Origin: a virus
Length of the DNA stretch: 45,745 nt
Virus record (IMG/VR): IMGVR_UViG_3300028840_001551
Location: 1 to 45,745 of that record
Reading direction: 5' to 3' (one strand)
Of this stretch, positions 7,111 through 15,635 are shown one piece after another. Each line of letters begins with the position of its first letter. Positions within the stretch are counted from its first letter, which is position 1. The notes beneath the pieces are model-generated. The model was not told where the DNA came from. It worked only from the letters and a program-made list of their open reading frames with translations, and did not search any database. The position numbers were made by a program, and so were the translations under genes.

Positions 7111-7285
7111 TCAAAACACAAAAAGGTAATGCGTCCCGCCTCGGGGTCATTGACTGCCAGCGGCTATCTATCCTGCGTCGATACTTGCGGTTTTGCTCCT
7201 GATGTCGGTTACAGGCAGCTCAGCAAGTCACGACTGCATTCCCGGTGAAGGGGTGCAAAGGGGACGCTCAATTGTCAAAGATCGT

Positions 7286-7332
7286 TGGTAGCCATGGCGG
7301 GAATTGCACCCGCCACAAAGTCTACTTGGCTA
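7286..7332 (-). ncRNA. tRNA acceptor/T-arm-like minihelix ending in CCA
   Basis: Reading leftward: TAGCCA (7332-7327), an 11-base spacer, then a seven-base stem (TGGCGGG/CCCGCCA, 7315-7309 and 7301-7295) with the seven-base loop TGCAATT, then TGGCTA (7294-7289) pairing with the first arm, then CCA. The two stems abut without a gap, giving a 13-bp coaxial helix with a 3' CCA, like the top half of a tRNA. The loop differs from the usual TTCRA pattern. No D or anticodon arm is present. The first arm overlaps the stop of the 40-residue gene. Confidence 0.35.
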
Positions 7333-7452
7333 GGGGTTGACCATGACGACGCCACCGCCATAGGCCAGGTTGTATTCGCGCATCATTTCGAGCGCTTCAC
7401 TACGGGTTTCGAATTCGTCGATGAGTTCGCCTTTCCAATAAAGCTTGTACAT
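7330..7452 (-). CDS. Very small hypothetical protein
   Basis: The protein has 40 residues from ATG 7452: a strand (YKLYWKGELIDEF), a helix (TRSEALEMMREYNLAY), and a Gly-rich end with VVMVNP. It looks like a real folded mini-protein because the opening strand resembles that of the next gene's VYLDGKHLETV. It is too short for common ORF cut-offs. It is one of three tiny first genes behind the leftward promoter, a usual place for phage host-inhibitor peptides (inference). Confidence 0.6.
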   Translation of the reverse strand: MYKLYWKGELIDEFETRSEALEMMREYNLAYGGGVVMVNP

Positions 7453-7457
7453 GATTA

Positions 7458-7658
7458 TTACCCTTTCTTGACGTTGATTGCAGGATGAAACCCGTCGTGC
7501 ATGACAAGGCTGTCTTTCACTTCGTCATGACGCATAGACGACACGTAGGACACCGTTTCAAGGTGTTTGCCGTCCAGGTACACCCGCCAGGACTGCATGG
7601 GCTTAGGAGCGCTTACAAGGCGATGTTGACGGATTGCGCGGGTTGAGGTGTTGCCCAT
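7458..7658 (-). CDS. Small hypothetical early protein
   Basis: The protein has 66 residues from ATG 7658, two bases after the previous stop. After a basic tail the core reads SWRVYLDGKHLETVSYVSSM, then HDEVKDSLVMHDGFHP. This strand-helix pattern (WRVYLDGK...SMxxxEVKxSLVxHDGF) is one I recall from small proteins of unknown function in many phages. It is encoded early behind the leftward promoter. Confidence 0.65.
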   Translation of the reverse strand: MGNTSTRAIRQHRLVSAPKPMQSWRVYLDGKHLETVSYVSSMRHDEVKDSLVMHDGFHPAINVKKG

Positions 7659-7660
7659 GA

Positions 7661-7816
7661 TTAGTACCCCAACCAGTCAAGGATATCGCTACCCTTGTAA
7701 GTCTGATGATTACCGACCTCGCTCAAGAAGTCGTCCCAATCAAGGTTGTGATTACGGACAATCGCCAATGCCTCGCGACGGGTAAAGGTCTCTTCGCGTG
7801 CTTCATCTGCTGTCAT
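7661..7816 (-). CDS. First early-arm gene, small hypothetical protein
   Basis: The protein has 51 residues from ATG 7816, chosen for AGAGAGGT seven bases upstream; a further in-frame start at 7846 would fall inside the leader. It is acidic and helical (DEAREETFTRREALAIVRNH), then WDDFLSEVG and ILDWLGY. It is the first gene of the leftward transcript and should be made immediately on infection. Function is unknown. Confidence 0.65.
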   Translation of the reverse strand: MTADEAREETFTRREALAIVRNHNLDWDDFLSEVGNHQTYKGSDILDWLGY

Positions 7817-7866
7817 AGTGTACCTCTCTGTTTGCGATGCATGCACCGCGGTTTGTGTGTAGAGGT

Positions 7867-7895
7867 ATTATACTCACCGTCTAGACGCCTTTCAA
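7867..7895 (-). promoter_or_regulatory. Leftward early promoter (sigma-70 type)
   Basis: On the minus strand TTGAAA (7890-7895), exactly 17 bases, then TATAAT (7867-7872). The expected start is near 7860, so the RNA would begin close to ACACACAAACC, the C/A-rich motif that recurs before many genes of this arm. No other site in this arm matches the consensus as well. Confidence 0.85.
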
Positions 7896-8054
7896 GACCC
7901 TTGTACAACTTTTTTCAAACTTTTGTCTCAATACGCAGTAAGATAGGCAACGCGTGCACATACGTTATGCGAGGAGTTCAAGGGTATCAAATCGGCATCA
8001 GAGGGCAACGGTGACAGCATGCTGACAAGGGGCTGAGGATACCCTGATTCGTGA

Positions 8055-8090
8055 GGGGAGAGGGGAGAGACTATAGAGAGGGGTGTGGGG
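8055..8090 (+). other. Potential G-quadruplex
   Basis: Four GGGG runs at 8055-8058, 8062-8065, 8080-8083 and 8087-8090 have loops of 3, 14 and 3 bases. The surrounding strand is almost pure purine from about 8050 to 8095. It could fold as a quadruplex or triplex and act in origin or promoter control. Confidence 0.45.
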
Positions 8091-8266
8091 AGAGCGGTTA
8101 CGAGTGGAACGAGTAACAAGAGGTATTGAGGGATTGGGAAGGGGTGGAGTTGCTTAACATCTAAGACCCATCGGCCCGCGCGGATATCGCCATATCAAAA
8201 GAGGGGTGAATCGGTGGCCCAATAGTCCCGATCTCCTCCCTGGTATGTGGTTTGAGGCTGAACTAT

Positions 8267-8288
8267 CGCACATAATCGTTATTATGCG
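8267..8288. promoter_or_regulatory. AT-rich inverted repeat, operator or origin candidate
   Basis: CATAAT (8271-8276) and ATTATG (8281-8286) form a perfect six-base repeat around CGTT, with CG flanks partly extending it (one mismatch). Its position midway between the divergent promoters suits a protein-binding site. Confidence 0.4.
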
Positions 8289-8532
8289 ACGCTATGAATG
8301 CCATCCTGAGGCTAAAAAGGGATTCCTTGGGTATCATTAGAATCTTTACCAGACCCCCCTACCCAGGTGGGTCCCATCCCATATAGGTAGCCCCTCCCCC
8401 TCGAAACAAAAAAATTATATAATATTTTCAAAAATAAATACCCGTACAGCGATTTTATCGTCAGCTACGCTGATCACCCTACCTCTTGCGTCAAAGTGTC
8501 TCAGAATGGCTTAAAACGGTTTTTAGGGGCAC

Positions 8533-8561
8533 TTGCAAAGTTGCTGAACAGTGTGTATGAA
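8533..8561 (+). promoter_or_regulatory. Rightward late promoter (sigma-70-like)
   Basis: TTGCAA (8533-8538), 17 bases, TATGAA (8556-8561). The first late gene begins at 8593, after AGGAGA at 8575-8580. The hexamers are weaker than those of the leftward promoter, which would suit later or activated expression. No phage RNA polymerase is encoded, so host polymerase must read it. Confidence 0.55.
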
Positions 8562-8592
8562 AAGTAAACACGACAGGAGATTTGTTTGAGTC

Positions 8593-9150
8593 ATGGGTAA
8601 ATGGAGCAAGCGTTGGTCTGAAGAGGAGAATGCCGGAGAGCGTGCTAAGCGTTTGAAGGATGAGGGCCGCTGGGATTTGTTCAAGGCTGAGTCGAACAGG
8701 TTGAAGGCTTTGGGTACGAATGAGGAGGATCGTTGCAGGTTGCTTTATCCGCGGTTTGGTCCTGGTAGCTTTGGTGTCGATATCAGCGAGGACGAGTTCA
8801 TTGTCGGTGTTGACAAGCTTCCTTCGGGCGTACCGTTTGAGGATCCGAAGTACTGGGAGGAGAGAGGGAATCCTAAGACGACGTTGGTTCAGGACGTTGA
8901 ATGGGTTGAGAGCGTTCTTTTGCTGAGAGGTATTACGAGAGACGATGCTCCGAGTGTGACTGCATGGGGGCATTATCAGCGTAGTATTCGTACGAAGCAC
9001 GGTGAGGAGCGGCATCACGATATGGTACGGGATATCTTCGTCCCGAACAAGAGAGATTTACAGAAGCAGGCTGCTATCGAGGGTGATGGTACGCTTGACA
9101 AGTTGTTTGCTGACGCGTTGAGGCAGGTCATGAAGGAGGGTTCTGAGTGA
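8593..9150 (+). CDS. terS: Probable terminase small subunit
   Basis: The protein has 185 residues. The call rests on position (first gene of the packaging-head operon, overlapping the large subunit start by four bases), size and charged helical ends. N-terminal residues 1-45 are Arg/Lys/Glu-rich helices that could recognise DNA. The C-terminus (LDKLFADALRQVMKEG) is a helix suited to contact the large subunit. No clear helix-turn-helix can be named. Third-base usage is more T-ending than in the following genes. Confidence 0.6.
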   Translation: MGKWSKRWSEEENAGERAKRLKDEGRWDLFKAESNRLKALGTNEEDRCRLLYPRFGPGSFGVDISEDEFIVGVDKLPSGVPFEDPKYWEERGNPKTTLVQDVEWVESVLLLRGITRDDAPSVTAWGHYQRSIRTKHGEERHHDMVRDIFVPNKRDLQKQAAIEGDGTLDKLFADALRQVMKEGSE

Positions 9151-11087
9151 GCTTCAATCGTTCAGACTGCATGTTCTACAACGACGTCCCGAAGGATCGG
9201 GCAGAGAACATCAAGTATCGTCAGCGACTGCATCAGATGCTGACCACAGGAGGGGGCAGAGGTAGCCTCGATCAGATCAAGGAAGCTTGCCGCAGGGATC
9301 CGCTGTTCTTCATCAACACGTTTTGCTGGACGTACGACCCTCGTGAGGAGGACAAGGGCGGGAACCCCGTGATCCCGTTCATCACTTTCGATCTTCAGGA
9401 CGAGATGATCCATGAGATCTTCGAATCCCTAGGGAAGAGGGACATGCTCATCGAGAAGAGCAGGGACGCCGGGGCTTCATGGTGTTGCCTGATGACGATG
9501 GCTCATCAGTTCATGTTCGAGCACAATCAGCAGTTCGGTGTGGTGAGCAGCAAGAGAGATTTGGTTGATAAGACCGGGAGCAAGGACTGCTTGTTCTGGA
9601 AGGTCGAGTTCATGTTCAAGTATCTGCCATGGTACTTGAAGCCGAAGTACACTCACAATGAGTGCATGCTGATGAACGACATCACGGAGAGCGCGATTCT
9701 TGGCGAGGCTGCTACTGGTGACGCGTTCCGTGGTGGTAGAAGCCGGGCCATGTTCCTTGACGAATTCGCTACGTTCTCCCGTGACGACGGGTACAAGGTG
9801 CTTGCGGCTACTGCCGACGTGACGAACTGCCGTATCTTCAACAGCACGCCGAAGGGCACGGGCAATGCGTTCTTCGATGTGAGAGAGAACATCAAGTCAG
9901 GGCACAACTCGGACGGGAAGATCCTGCGGTTTCACTGGAGTGATGACGAGCGGAAGAACAAGGGGCTTTACACGAACGGTAAGGGCTACAAGCAGCTCTA
10001 CCCGGGTGCGGCCGATCACGATCAGTATGGCGATCAGGACGTCGTGTTCCTGAAGTTCTCGCCGACAGGCAGAGAAGTTGACGAGATGAAGTTCGACTCT
10101 GACTATTCCTTCATCCTCGACGGTAAGATCCGCTCGCCCTGGTATGACAGAGAGTGCCGGCGCAGAGCACACCCGATGCTCGTGGCACAGGAACTGGATA
10201 TCGACTATCACAACTCCTCATTCCGGTTCTTTGACGAGGCAGCGATTCAGAAGGTCATGGAGTCGCAGGTAAGGGATCCTGACTTCGTCGGTGAGTTCGT
10301 GTTCGACAACGACGACAATCATATCGAGTTCGAGAAGAACGAGGACGGGCTCTGGAAGCTTTGGTATCTCCCGGCCGACAAGAAGATGACCCCGCTCGAA
10401 TACAGCAAGTTCGTCATCGCCGCTGATATCTCGGCCGGTACAGGCGCATCGAACTCATGCCTGACTGTCTGCGACAAGATCACCGGTGAGAAGGTTGCGG
10501 AATACGCGAACCCTCGGATCTCCCCCGAGGACTTCGGCAGGTATGCAGTCAAGATCGCGAAGATCTTCAATGAAGCTTTCCTTATCTGGGAGAACAATGG
10601 GCCTGGCCGGAACTTTGGTCAGAAGGTTCTCGATGCGCAGTACATGTACATCTATCGCCGCAAGGACGATGTGAGCATCACCTACAAAGTGACTGACATC
10701 CCCGGTTGGGCGAGTTCCCCGGAGAAGAAGCACTCGCTACTGAGTGAATACCGCGATGCCCTGAACCAGGGCAAGTTCTCGAATCCGAGTTATGATGCGA
10801 TGAACGAATGCCGCGAATACGTGAACCTCCCTGGTGACAAGGTCGAGCACTCGGCCACCAAGGGGGCTATCGACCCGACAGGTGCCGGCAAGTCGCATGG
10901 TGACAGGGTCATTGCTGATGCCCTTGCATGGAAGGCCGTGAAGGACTCTCAGACGGTGATCAAAGGCGAAGACGATGAGGAATCGCTCAAAGCCCGCTAC
11001 ATACCCCCAAACAGCATGAAGGCGCGTCTGCTCAAGCATGAAGAGCAAGAGCGCAGAGATCGCGAAGAATTTCAGATGTGGAGCTAA
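9147..11087 (+). CDS. terL: Terminase large subunit
   Basis: The protein has 646 residues from GTG 9147 with AAGGAGG upstream. This is the packaging ATPase-nuclease. Walker A-like KSRDAGAS is at 104-111, Walker B AMFLDE at 201-206 and the coupling motif STPKGTGN at 233-240. The C-terminal RNase H-like nuclease shows its three acidic positions in FVIAADIS, AFLIWENN and HGDRVIADAL. It cuts concatemers and pumps DNA into the prohead through the portal encoded next. A charged tail (last 25 residues) probably contacts the portal. Confidence 0.95.
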   Translation: MSFNRSDCMFYNDVPKDRAENIKYRQRLHQMLTTGGGRGSLDQIKEACRRDPLFFINTFCWTYDPREEDKGGNPVIPFITFDLQDEMIHEIFESLGKRDMLIEKSRDAGASWCCLMTMAHQFMFEHNQQFGVVSSKRDLVDKTGSKDCLFWKVEFMFKYLPWYLKPKYTHNECMLMNDITESAILGEAATGDAFRGGRSRAMFLDEFATFSRDDGYKVLAATADVTNCRIFNSTPKGTGNAFFDVRENIKSGHNSDGKILRFHWSDDERKNKGLYTNGKGYKQLYPGAADHDQYGDQDVVFLKFSPTGREVDEMKFDSDYSFILDGKIRSPWYDRECRRRAHPMLVAQELDIDYHNSSFRFFDEAAIQKVMESQVRDPDFVGEFVFDNDDNHIEFEKNEDGLWKLWYLPADKKMTPLEYSKFVIAADISAGTGASNSCLTVCDKITGEKVAEYANPRISPEDFGRYAVKIAKIFNEAFLIWENNGPGRNFGQKVLDAQYMYIYRRKDDVSITYKVTDIPGWASSPEKKHSLLSEYRDALNQGKFSNPSYDAMNECREYVNLPGDKVEHSATKGAIDPTGAGKSHGDRVIADALAWKAVKDSQTVIKGEDDEESLKARYIPPNSMKARLLKHEEQERRDREEFQMWS

Positions 11088-11090
11088 CTG

Positions 11091-12857
11091 ATGCCCTTTA
11101 ACCCGCTAGCAGAGAAGAGCCTTCAGAATCTGAAGACCGCTATCGATCAGTCGTATCGCGAACTGCGGCCGTTCCGCCGGCACTCCTACGACGCAATGCA
11201 GATGTACGCCGGTCGATACTACGGCGGGGATACTACGTATGCGAACTCGCATCGACGCAAGCAGACCCCTCTCAACCTCCTGCAGCTCACCGTCGATATC
11301 TACGTTCAGAGCATCGCCCCGGTCATCCCGAGGTTCCTGGCACGCAGCAAGGTCGCAGGGCTCAAGCGTCAGTCGTCGCTTCTCGATATGGCACTGAATC
11401 ATGTGGCCGACGAGATCAACCTGCAGAAAGAGTTTCAAAATGTCGTCATGAACGCCATGTTCTCGCAGGGAATCATGAAGGTCGGCACGGCCGCGGTCGA
11501 CAAAGGCACGATCATCGACGCTACTCAGCCGTTCGCAGTCAACGTCAGCCTTGACGATTGGGTTGTCGACTTCTCAGCACGAAACTACGAAGAGGCTCGG
11601 TTCGCCGGGAATCAGTACCGCATGAGCTGGGATATCTTCCATGAGTCCGGGCTCTACAAGAACACCGACAAGGTGAAGGCGTACGAGGAGTATGACGACG
11701 ATGAATATGCTCTCAAGAACCTGAGCGGGTACCGGCAATACTCCGAGACCTATCGCCGCTCGGTAGAGCTGATCGACGTCTGGTTGCCAGAGGACAATCT
11801 TGTAGTCACCATCCCTGCCAAGGAATCCCCGGTGCCCCTACGCGTTGTCGAATGGGAAGGAGTCGAGCAAGGCCCCTACCATCTCCTGTCCTTCGCTCCT
11901 CTTCCCGACAACATTATGCCTGTAGCCCCTGCACAGAGCTGGAGGGATATCAGCGAACTCGCAAACGACCTGATGATCAAGGTAGCGAATCAGTCGCGCC
12001 GGCAAAAGAACGTCACTGCCTACGGTGTAGGTGCAAGTGAGGACGCGAAGCGCATCAAGAACGCGAACGACGGTGATATGATTGGAGTGACGGATCCGAG
12101 CAAGGTTGCCGAGATGCGCATGGGCGGGGCGGATCCTGCAACACAGGCCGCATTACTGCAGCTGCGTGACTGGAACAGCTATCAGGCCGGGAACATCGAC
12201 CTGATCGGCGGGTTGGCCGCACAGTCGCAGACGCTCGGCCAGGACCAACTGCTCGGTCAGAGCGCATCGAAGCGCCTTGAGATCATGCGTCAACGGTTCT
12301 GGACGTTTGCAGAGGGCGTAGGCAAGGCCATCGCCAATGAACTTTGGTATGACCCCCTGATCGACTTGCCGCTCGTCAAGAGGACGAAGAACATCGGCAT
12401 CGAGATCCCTGTTCGTTTCAACGAGGACGCCAAGGAGGGTGACTTCCTCGATTACAATATCGCCATTGACCCGTACTCAACCACGCATATGTCGCCGCCT
12501 GAACGGATGAATATGCTCATGACCATGTTGAGCCAGGTCATCTTCCCATCCCTACCGTTCCTGCAGCAGCAGGGCGGACAACTCCATATGCCGGAACTCC
12601 TCGACATCCTCTCACGTTACTCCGACATGCCGGAGATCGAGAAGCTTGTGCAGTTCCAAGATCCCGAAGCAGACTTGCAGCAAGAACCCGTAGACCCACC
12701 GCCTACGTCGAATACCTCAACACGTGAGTACATTCGTCGTAACGTCCCTACCGGGGGGACTCAGGCGTTCCGCGACCAGCAGATGAGCCAAGCTCTTCTC
12801 GGTCAGAACACTCAGCCTAAAGAGCGGGCGGCCGCAGCTCGCTTTGGGGTAGCATGA
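11091..12857 (+). CDS. Portal protein
   Basis: The protein has 588 residues starting four bases after the terminase. Size, position between terminase and scaffold, and composition identify the dodecameric portal of short-tailed phages. The N-terminus is helical and basic. The central part is mixed (wing and stem), with LPEDNLVVTIP, then DMIGVTDPSKVAEMR and a long helix region (LGQSASKRLEIMRQRFWTFA). The C-terminal 100 residues are Gln/Pro-rich and could form the barrel or a disordered tail. Its stop overlaps the start of the next small gene (ATGA). Confidence 0.9.
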   Translation: MPFNPLAEKSLQNLKTAIDQSYRELRPFRRHSYDAMQMYAGRYYGGDTTYANSHRRKQTPLNLLQLTVDIYVQSIAPVIPRFLARSKVAGLKRQSSLLDMALNHVADEINLQKEFQNVVMNAMFSQGIMKVGTAAVDKGTIIDATQPFAVNVSLDDWVVDFSARNYEEARFAGNQYRMSWDIFHESGLYKNTDKVKAYEEYDDDEYALKNLSGYRQYSETYRRSVELIDVWLPEDNLVVTIPAKESPVPLRVVEWEGVEQGPYHLLSFAPLPDNIMPVAPAQSWRDISELANDLMIKVANQSRRQKNVTAYGVGASEDAKRIKNANDGDMIGVTDPSKVAEMRMGGADPATQAALLQLRDWNSYQAGNIDLIGGLAAQSQTLGQDQLLGQSASKRLEIMRQRFWTFAEGVGKAIANELWYDPLIDLPLVKRTKNIGIEIPVRFNEDAKEGDFLDYNIAIDPYSTTHMSPPERMNMLMTMLSQVIFPSLPFLQQQGGQLHMPELLDILSRYSDMPEIEKLVQFQDPEADLQQEPVDPPPTSNTSTREYIRRNVPTGGTQAFRDQQMSQALLGQNTQPKERAAAARFGVA

Positions 12858-13051
12858 TGGATAAAGCAATCGAGAAGATCGTACAGCTTGTAGGCGACCC
12901 GCTAGGGGTTGTCGCAATCATTCTGATCTTCTATGTAGCAAAGAGGCTGTTCAGCCTTGAGGATTGGGTTCGCTCAGTCCTTACGGAAAGTCTCAAGAGT
13001 AACACAGAGGCAATCACCCGAATGGTTGACCACTGTCACAAAAGGAACTAA
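12854..13051 (+). CDS. Small single-pass membrane protein
   Basis: The protein has 65 residues, translationally coupled to the portal through ATGA. One membrane helix (VVAIILIFYVAKRLF, about 19-33) is followed by an amphipathic helix ending in HCHKRN. Its place among head genes is odd. It could be a minor virion membrane-active protein or a holin-like factor (inference). Confidence 0.65.
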   Translation: MMDKAIEKIVQLVGDPLGVVAIILIFYVAKRLFSLEDWVRSVLTESLKSNTEAITRMVDHCHKRN

Positions 13052-13056
13052 TAACC

Positions 13057-13425
13057 GTGCCAGCCTACACTTACCGCAAAACCGAATCGGGCGAAGAGGT
13101 AACACTCTGCATGTCCGTAGCTGATCTTGAGAAGCGTCAGTTCGTCGATCCGACGGACAACAAGACGTACATCAAACTTGACGACGGGGCTATCGCCAGA
13201 CGCGTCTTCTTCCCGGCAGGGGGGCAGAGCAGCGCAGTGTGGCCGAAACCGTCTCAGGCAGCCGGTGTTGCACCGAATCAAGTGCAGGAGGCAATGAAAG
13301 CGGATCGCGAGCTCGGCGTACCTACCGAGTACAACAGCCGAGGCGACGCGATATTCACTTCCCCCGGACATCAACGAAAATACCTGAAGGCTCATGGTCT
13401 TGTCGACCGTGACGCCTACTGCTAA
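13057..13425 (+). CDS. Hypothetical head-operon protein (FmdB-like N-terminus)
   Basis: The protein has 122 residues from GTG 13057 with AAAGGAAC upstream. The opening PAYTYRKTESGEEVTLCMSV echoes FmdB-type zinc proteins (MPxYxYxC...), but the Cys pairs are missing, so no zinc site is expected. The C-terminus (HQRKYLKAHGLVDRDAYC) is basic. Similar short genes sit between portal and scaffold in other podovirus-like genomes. The role is unknown, perhaps in assembly. Confidence 0.6.
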   Translation: MPAYTYRKTESGEEVTLCMSVADLEKRQFVDPTDNKTYIKLDDGAIARRVFFPAGGQSSAVWPKPSQAAGVAPNQVQEAMKADRELGVPTEYNSRGDAIFTSPGHQRKYLKAHGLVDRDAYC

Positions 13426-13439
13426 GGAGCCCGAAGATC

Positions 13440-14492
13440 ATGGCAAACGCAAGCGACTACGACTACAGCGTCGAGACCGACGAAATCCCTGAAGTTCAGA
13501 CTGACGACAGCAACAGCTCTGTGAGTCAGGCCGAAGGCAATACCGCCGTCGACACTGAACAGATCAACACTGAAGATCACCCGAACGCCAACCTGTTCGA
13601 CTACAGCGAGGACACGGACGATGATCTTACTCTCGACACTGAAGAGGATGGTGAAACAACTTCAAATACCGGCGACGACTCTTCCGCCGGCAGTGAGGAC
13701 AGCGATGCCGATGACAATCCCGGCAACGCAGATACAGGCAGCCCGATCGATCAACTGTCGAACGACATGATCTTCCGTGCTGCGAGTGCAGGATTAACAG
13801 CAGACGACGTGAAGTCTTTCACATCGCCGGCCGCGCTGGAAGCTGCGGTTGTCCTGATGGAACGTAACGCCTTGACCGGGGGCACTGCAGCAAACAGTCA
13901 ATCCGGGCAAGCTGAAGAGGCGGAAAAGGCCGAGGAGTTCAAGCCGTTCGAACTCGAACTGCCTGAGGACATGGACGACGAGTCCGCGAAACTCCTCAAG
14001 CAGATGAACGAACACATGAACACCATCGGCAAAGCGAAGCATGAGGAGACTGCAGCCCTCAAGAAGGAGCTCGCTGAACTGCGCAGTGGTACCGAAAGCT
14101 ACCAGGAGCAGATGCAGCAGACGAAGCAGCAGGAAACTCAAAAGTGGTTGAACGAGACTGTCGAGAAAGCGAATCTCGAATATGACGGTCTCTTCAAAGA
14201 TCAGAAGAACCTGCAGGCGCTCGTCGTTGAGATGGACGCCCAGGATCGTGCGCATCCTGATTGGAGCAACCAGAAAATTTTCGACGCCGCCATGAGCATT
14301 ACGTTCCCCGATAAACGTGCAAACCGCGCAGTTACTCAGGCCAAGACGAAGGCGACGAATCATCGCCAGAACCGAGCTATTGCCAAGCCATCGAATCAGA
14401 AACCTCGCAATATCGATGATATGCCGAAGGGCAAGAAGCGGGCGAAGGCGAGAGTTGCAGAGGCGTGGAGCGCTGTCTTCGGCGGCAAGTAA
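13440..14492 (+). CDS. Scaffolding protein
   Basis: The protein has 350 residues with AAGGAG upstream. It is the expected head scaffold, placed immediately before the major capsid gene. It is very acidic and low-complexity in residues 1-110 (Asp/Ser/Thr/Glu). A coiled-coil helix runs from about 190 to 245 (KKELAELRSGTESYQEQMQQ). The C-terminus is basic (PKGKKRAKARVAEAWSAVF), as in scaffolds that dock on capsid through a basic end. Confidence 0.85.
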   Translation: MANASDYDYSVETDEIPEVQTDDSNSSVSQAEGNTAVDTEQINTEDHPNANLFDYSEDTDDDLTLDTEEDGETTSNTGDDSSAGSEDSDADDNPGNADTGSPIDQLSNDMIFRAASAGLTADDVKSFTSPAALEAAVVLMERNALTGGTAANSQSGQAEEAEKAEEFKPFELELPEDMDDESAKLLKQMNEHMNTIGKAKHEETAALKKELAELRSGTESYQEQMQQTKQQETQKWLNETVEKANLEYDGLFKDQKNLQALVVEMDAQDRAHPDWSNQKIFDAAMSITFPDKRANRAVTQAKTKATNHRQNRAIAKPSNQKPRNIDDMPKGKKRAKARVAEAWSAVFGGK

Positions 14493-14516
14493 GCGAAACA
14501 ATAAAGGACACATCAA

Positions 14517-15566
14517 ATGGCTATCGCAGCAGAAACCATCGACGATCTCGTCAAATCAACACTCGAAGACTTCCCGGATCCGAATTTCGGGATGATCGCC
14601 CAGGACCTGGTTCAGTACATCGTAATGAATCAGATGCTCCGCCGTGACGCTGTAAAGTTCAACGGCACCGAGCAGATGAAGCACAACCTCATGGTTGATC
14701 AGTCTCGGACTGCTGAGCACGTCGGCCTCTATGCCGATGACGCTCTGTCCGTGCAGGACAACCTGCAGCGGATCGCTGTGCCGTGGCGCAACACCACGAA
14801 CAACTTCATCTATGACGTGACTGAAGAGGCCATGAACCGTGGCCCTCAGCAGCTCGTCGACCTCATCGCCACCCGCCGCATCGACATGATGCTCGGTCTG
14901 GCCGAGAAGCTGGAGCAATCCTTCTGGCAGGCACCGGATGACAGTACCGATGACATCACCCCTTGGGGCGTCAAGTACTGGATGAAGCCGGCCACCTCCG
15001 GCCGTGGTTTCAACGGTGGCGACATCACTGGATTCAGCTCCGGCCCCGGCGGCCTGTCCTCGAACACCTACGAGAAGTGGAAGCACTACAATGCCGTCTA
15101 CGACTCGTTCACGGACGAAGACCTCGCTTCCGAACTCCGTCGTGCATTCCGTGCATGTTCCTTCCAGAGCCCGGTTAAGACCGTCAGCAACGACGGCGCA
15201 CAGGGTTTCCGGTACAAGCTGTTCTGCGGCGAAGAGGTCATCGAAGGCCTGATCGCCATGGCTCGCGCCCAGAACGACAACATCGGTCGTGACATCGCCG
15301 CCTTCGACGGTACTGTCGTGTTCAAGCGTCTGCCGTTCCAGTACGTGCCTCAGCTCGACGTTGAGTTCACCACTGCAACGAACGACATCTTCATGCTCGA
15401 CACGAAGCACTTCAAGGTGAACATCCACACCAAGAACAACTTCCGCCAGACTGGTCCCGAGATGGTCAGCGGTAAGCACAACGTACGTGCGGTCTACACT
15501 GACCTCACTTGGAACCTGATGATGACTGATCGTCGGCGTCAGGCATGGATCAACCGCGTACCCTAG
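14517..15566 (+). CDS. Major capsid protein
   Basis: The protein has 349 residues with AAAGGACAC upstream. The identity rests on order (scaffold before, decoration-like protein after), size and evenly distributed composition typical of HK97-fold coat proteins. An N-terminal helical arm (DDLVKSTLEDFPDPNFG) leads into the main domain. Codon choice is strongly C-ending and uniform, a sign of high expression, which also creates a long spurious frame on the opposite strand. Confidence 0.88.
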   Translation: MAIAAETIDDLVKSTLEDFPDPNFGMIAQDLVQYIVMNQMLRRDAVKFNGTEQMKHNLMVDQSRTAEHVGLYADDALSVQDNLQRIAVPWRNTTNNFIYDVTEEAMNRGPQQLVDLIATRRIDMMLGLAEKLEQSFWQAPDDSTDDITPWGVKYWMKPATSGRGFNGGDITGFSSGPGGLSSNTYEKWKHYNAVYDSFTDEDLASELRRAFRACSFQSPVKTVSNDGAQGFRYKLFCGEEVIEGLIAMARAQNDNIGRDIAAFDGTVVFKRLPFQYVPQLDVEFTTATNDIFMLDTKHFKVNIHTKNNFRQTGPEMVSGKHNVRAVYTDLTWNLMMTDRRRQAWINRVP

Positions 15567-15635
15567 GTCCGCGTGATTTCGTGAGGGGTCACATTCGTGG
15601 CCCCGCAACCAAACCAAACAGAAGGACAATTCATC

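Larger units (their letters stand above)
7896..8592. other. Non-coding divergent control region
   Basis: About 700 bases separate the leftward and rightward promoters and hold no gene I can support. From left to right it contains a G-rich tract with four GGGG runs (8055-8090), two ACGAGT direct repeats near 8100-8118, and an AT inverted repeat (8267-8288). Next come a CCCC-rich stretch (8355-8400) and an A/T tract (8405-8440). This is the likeliest place for the replication origin, early-to-late switching operators and packaging signal (inference). Confidence 0.6.

Noticed and set aside
7111-7240. 39-codon plus-strand frame and search for a complete tRNA
   Set aside because: The frame opposes the arm's direction and has no site. 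No cloverleaf with an anticodon arm could be drawn for either strand here or elsewhere in the window.
8405-8440. TATAAT hexamers on both strands in the A/T tract
   Set aside because: No acceptable -35 element at 16-18 bases on either strand, so this is treated as an A/T-rich tract and not as a promoter.
13057-13425. FmdB-type zinc ribbon
   Set aside because: The first residues resemble FmdB, but the cysteine pairs that define the ribbon are absent. It is kept as hypothetical.
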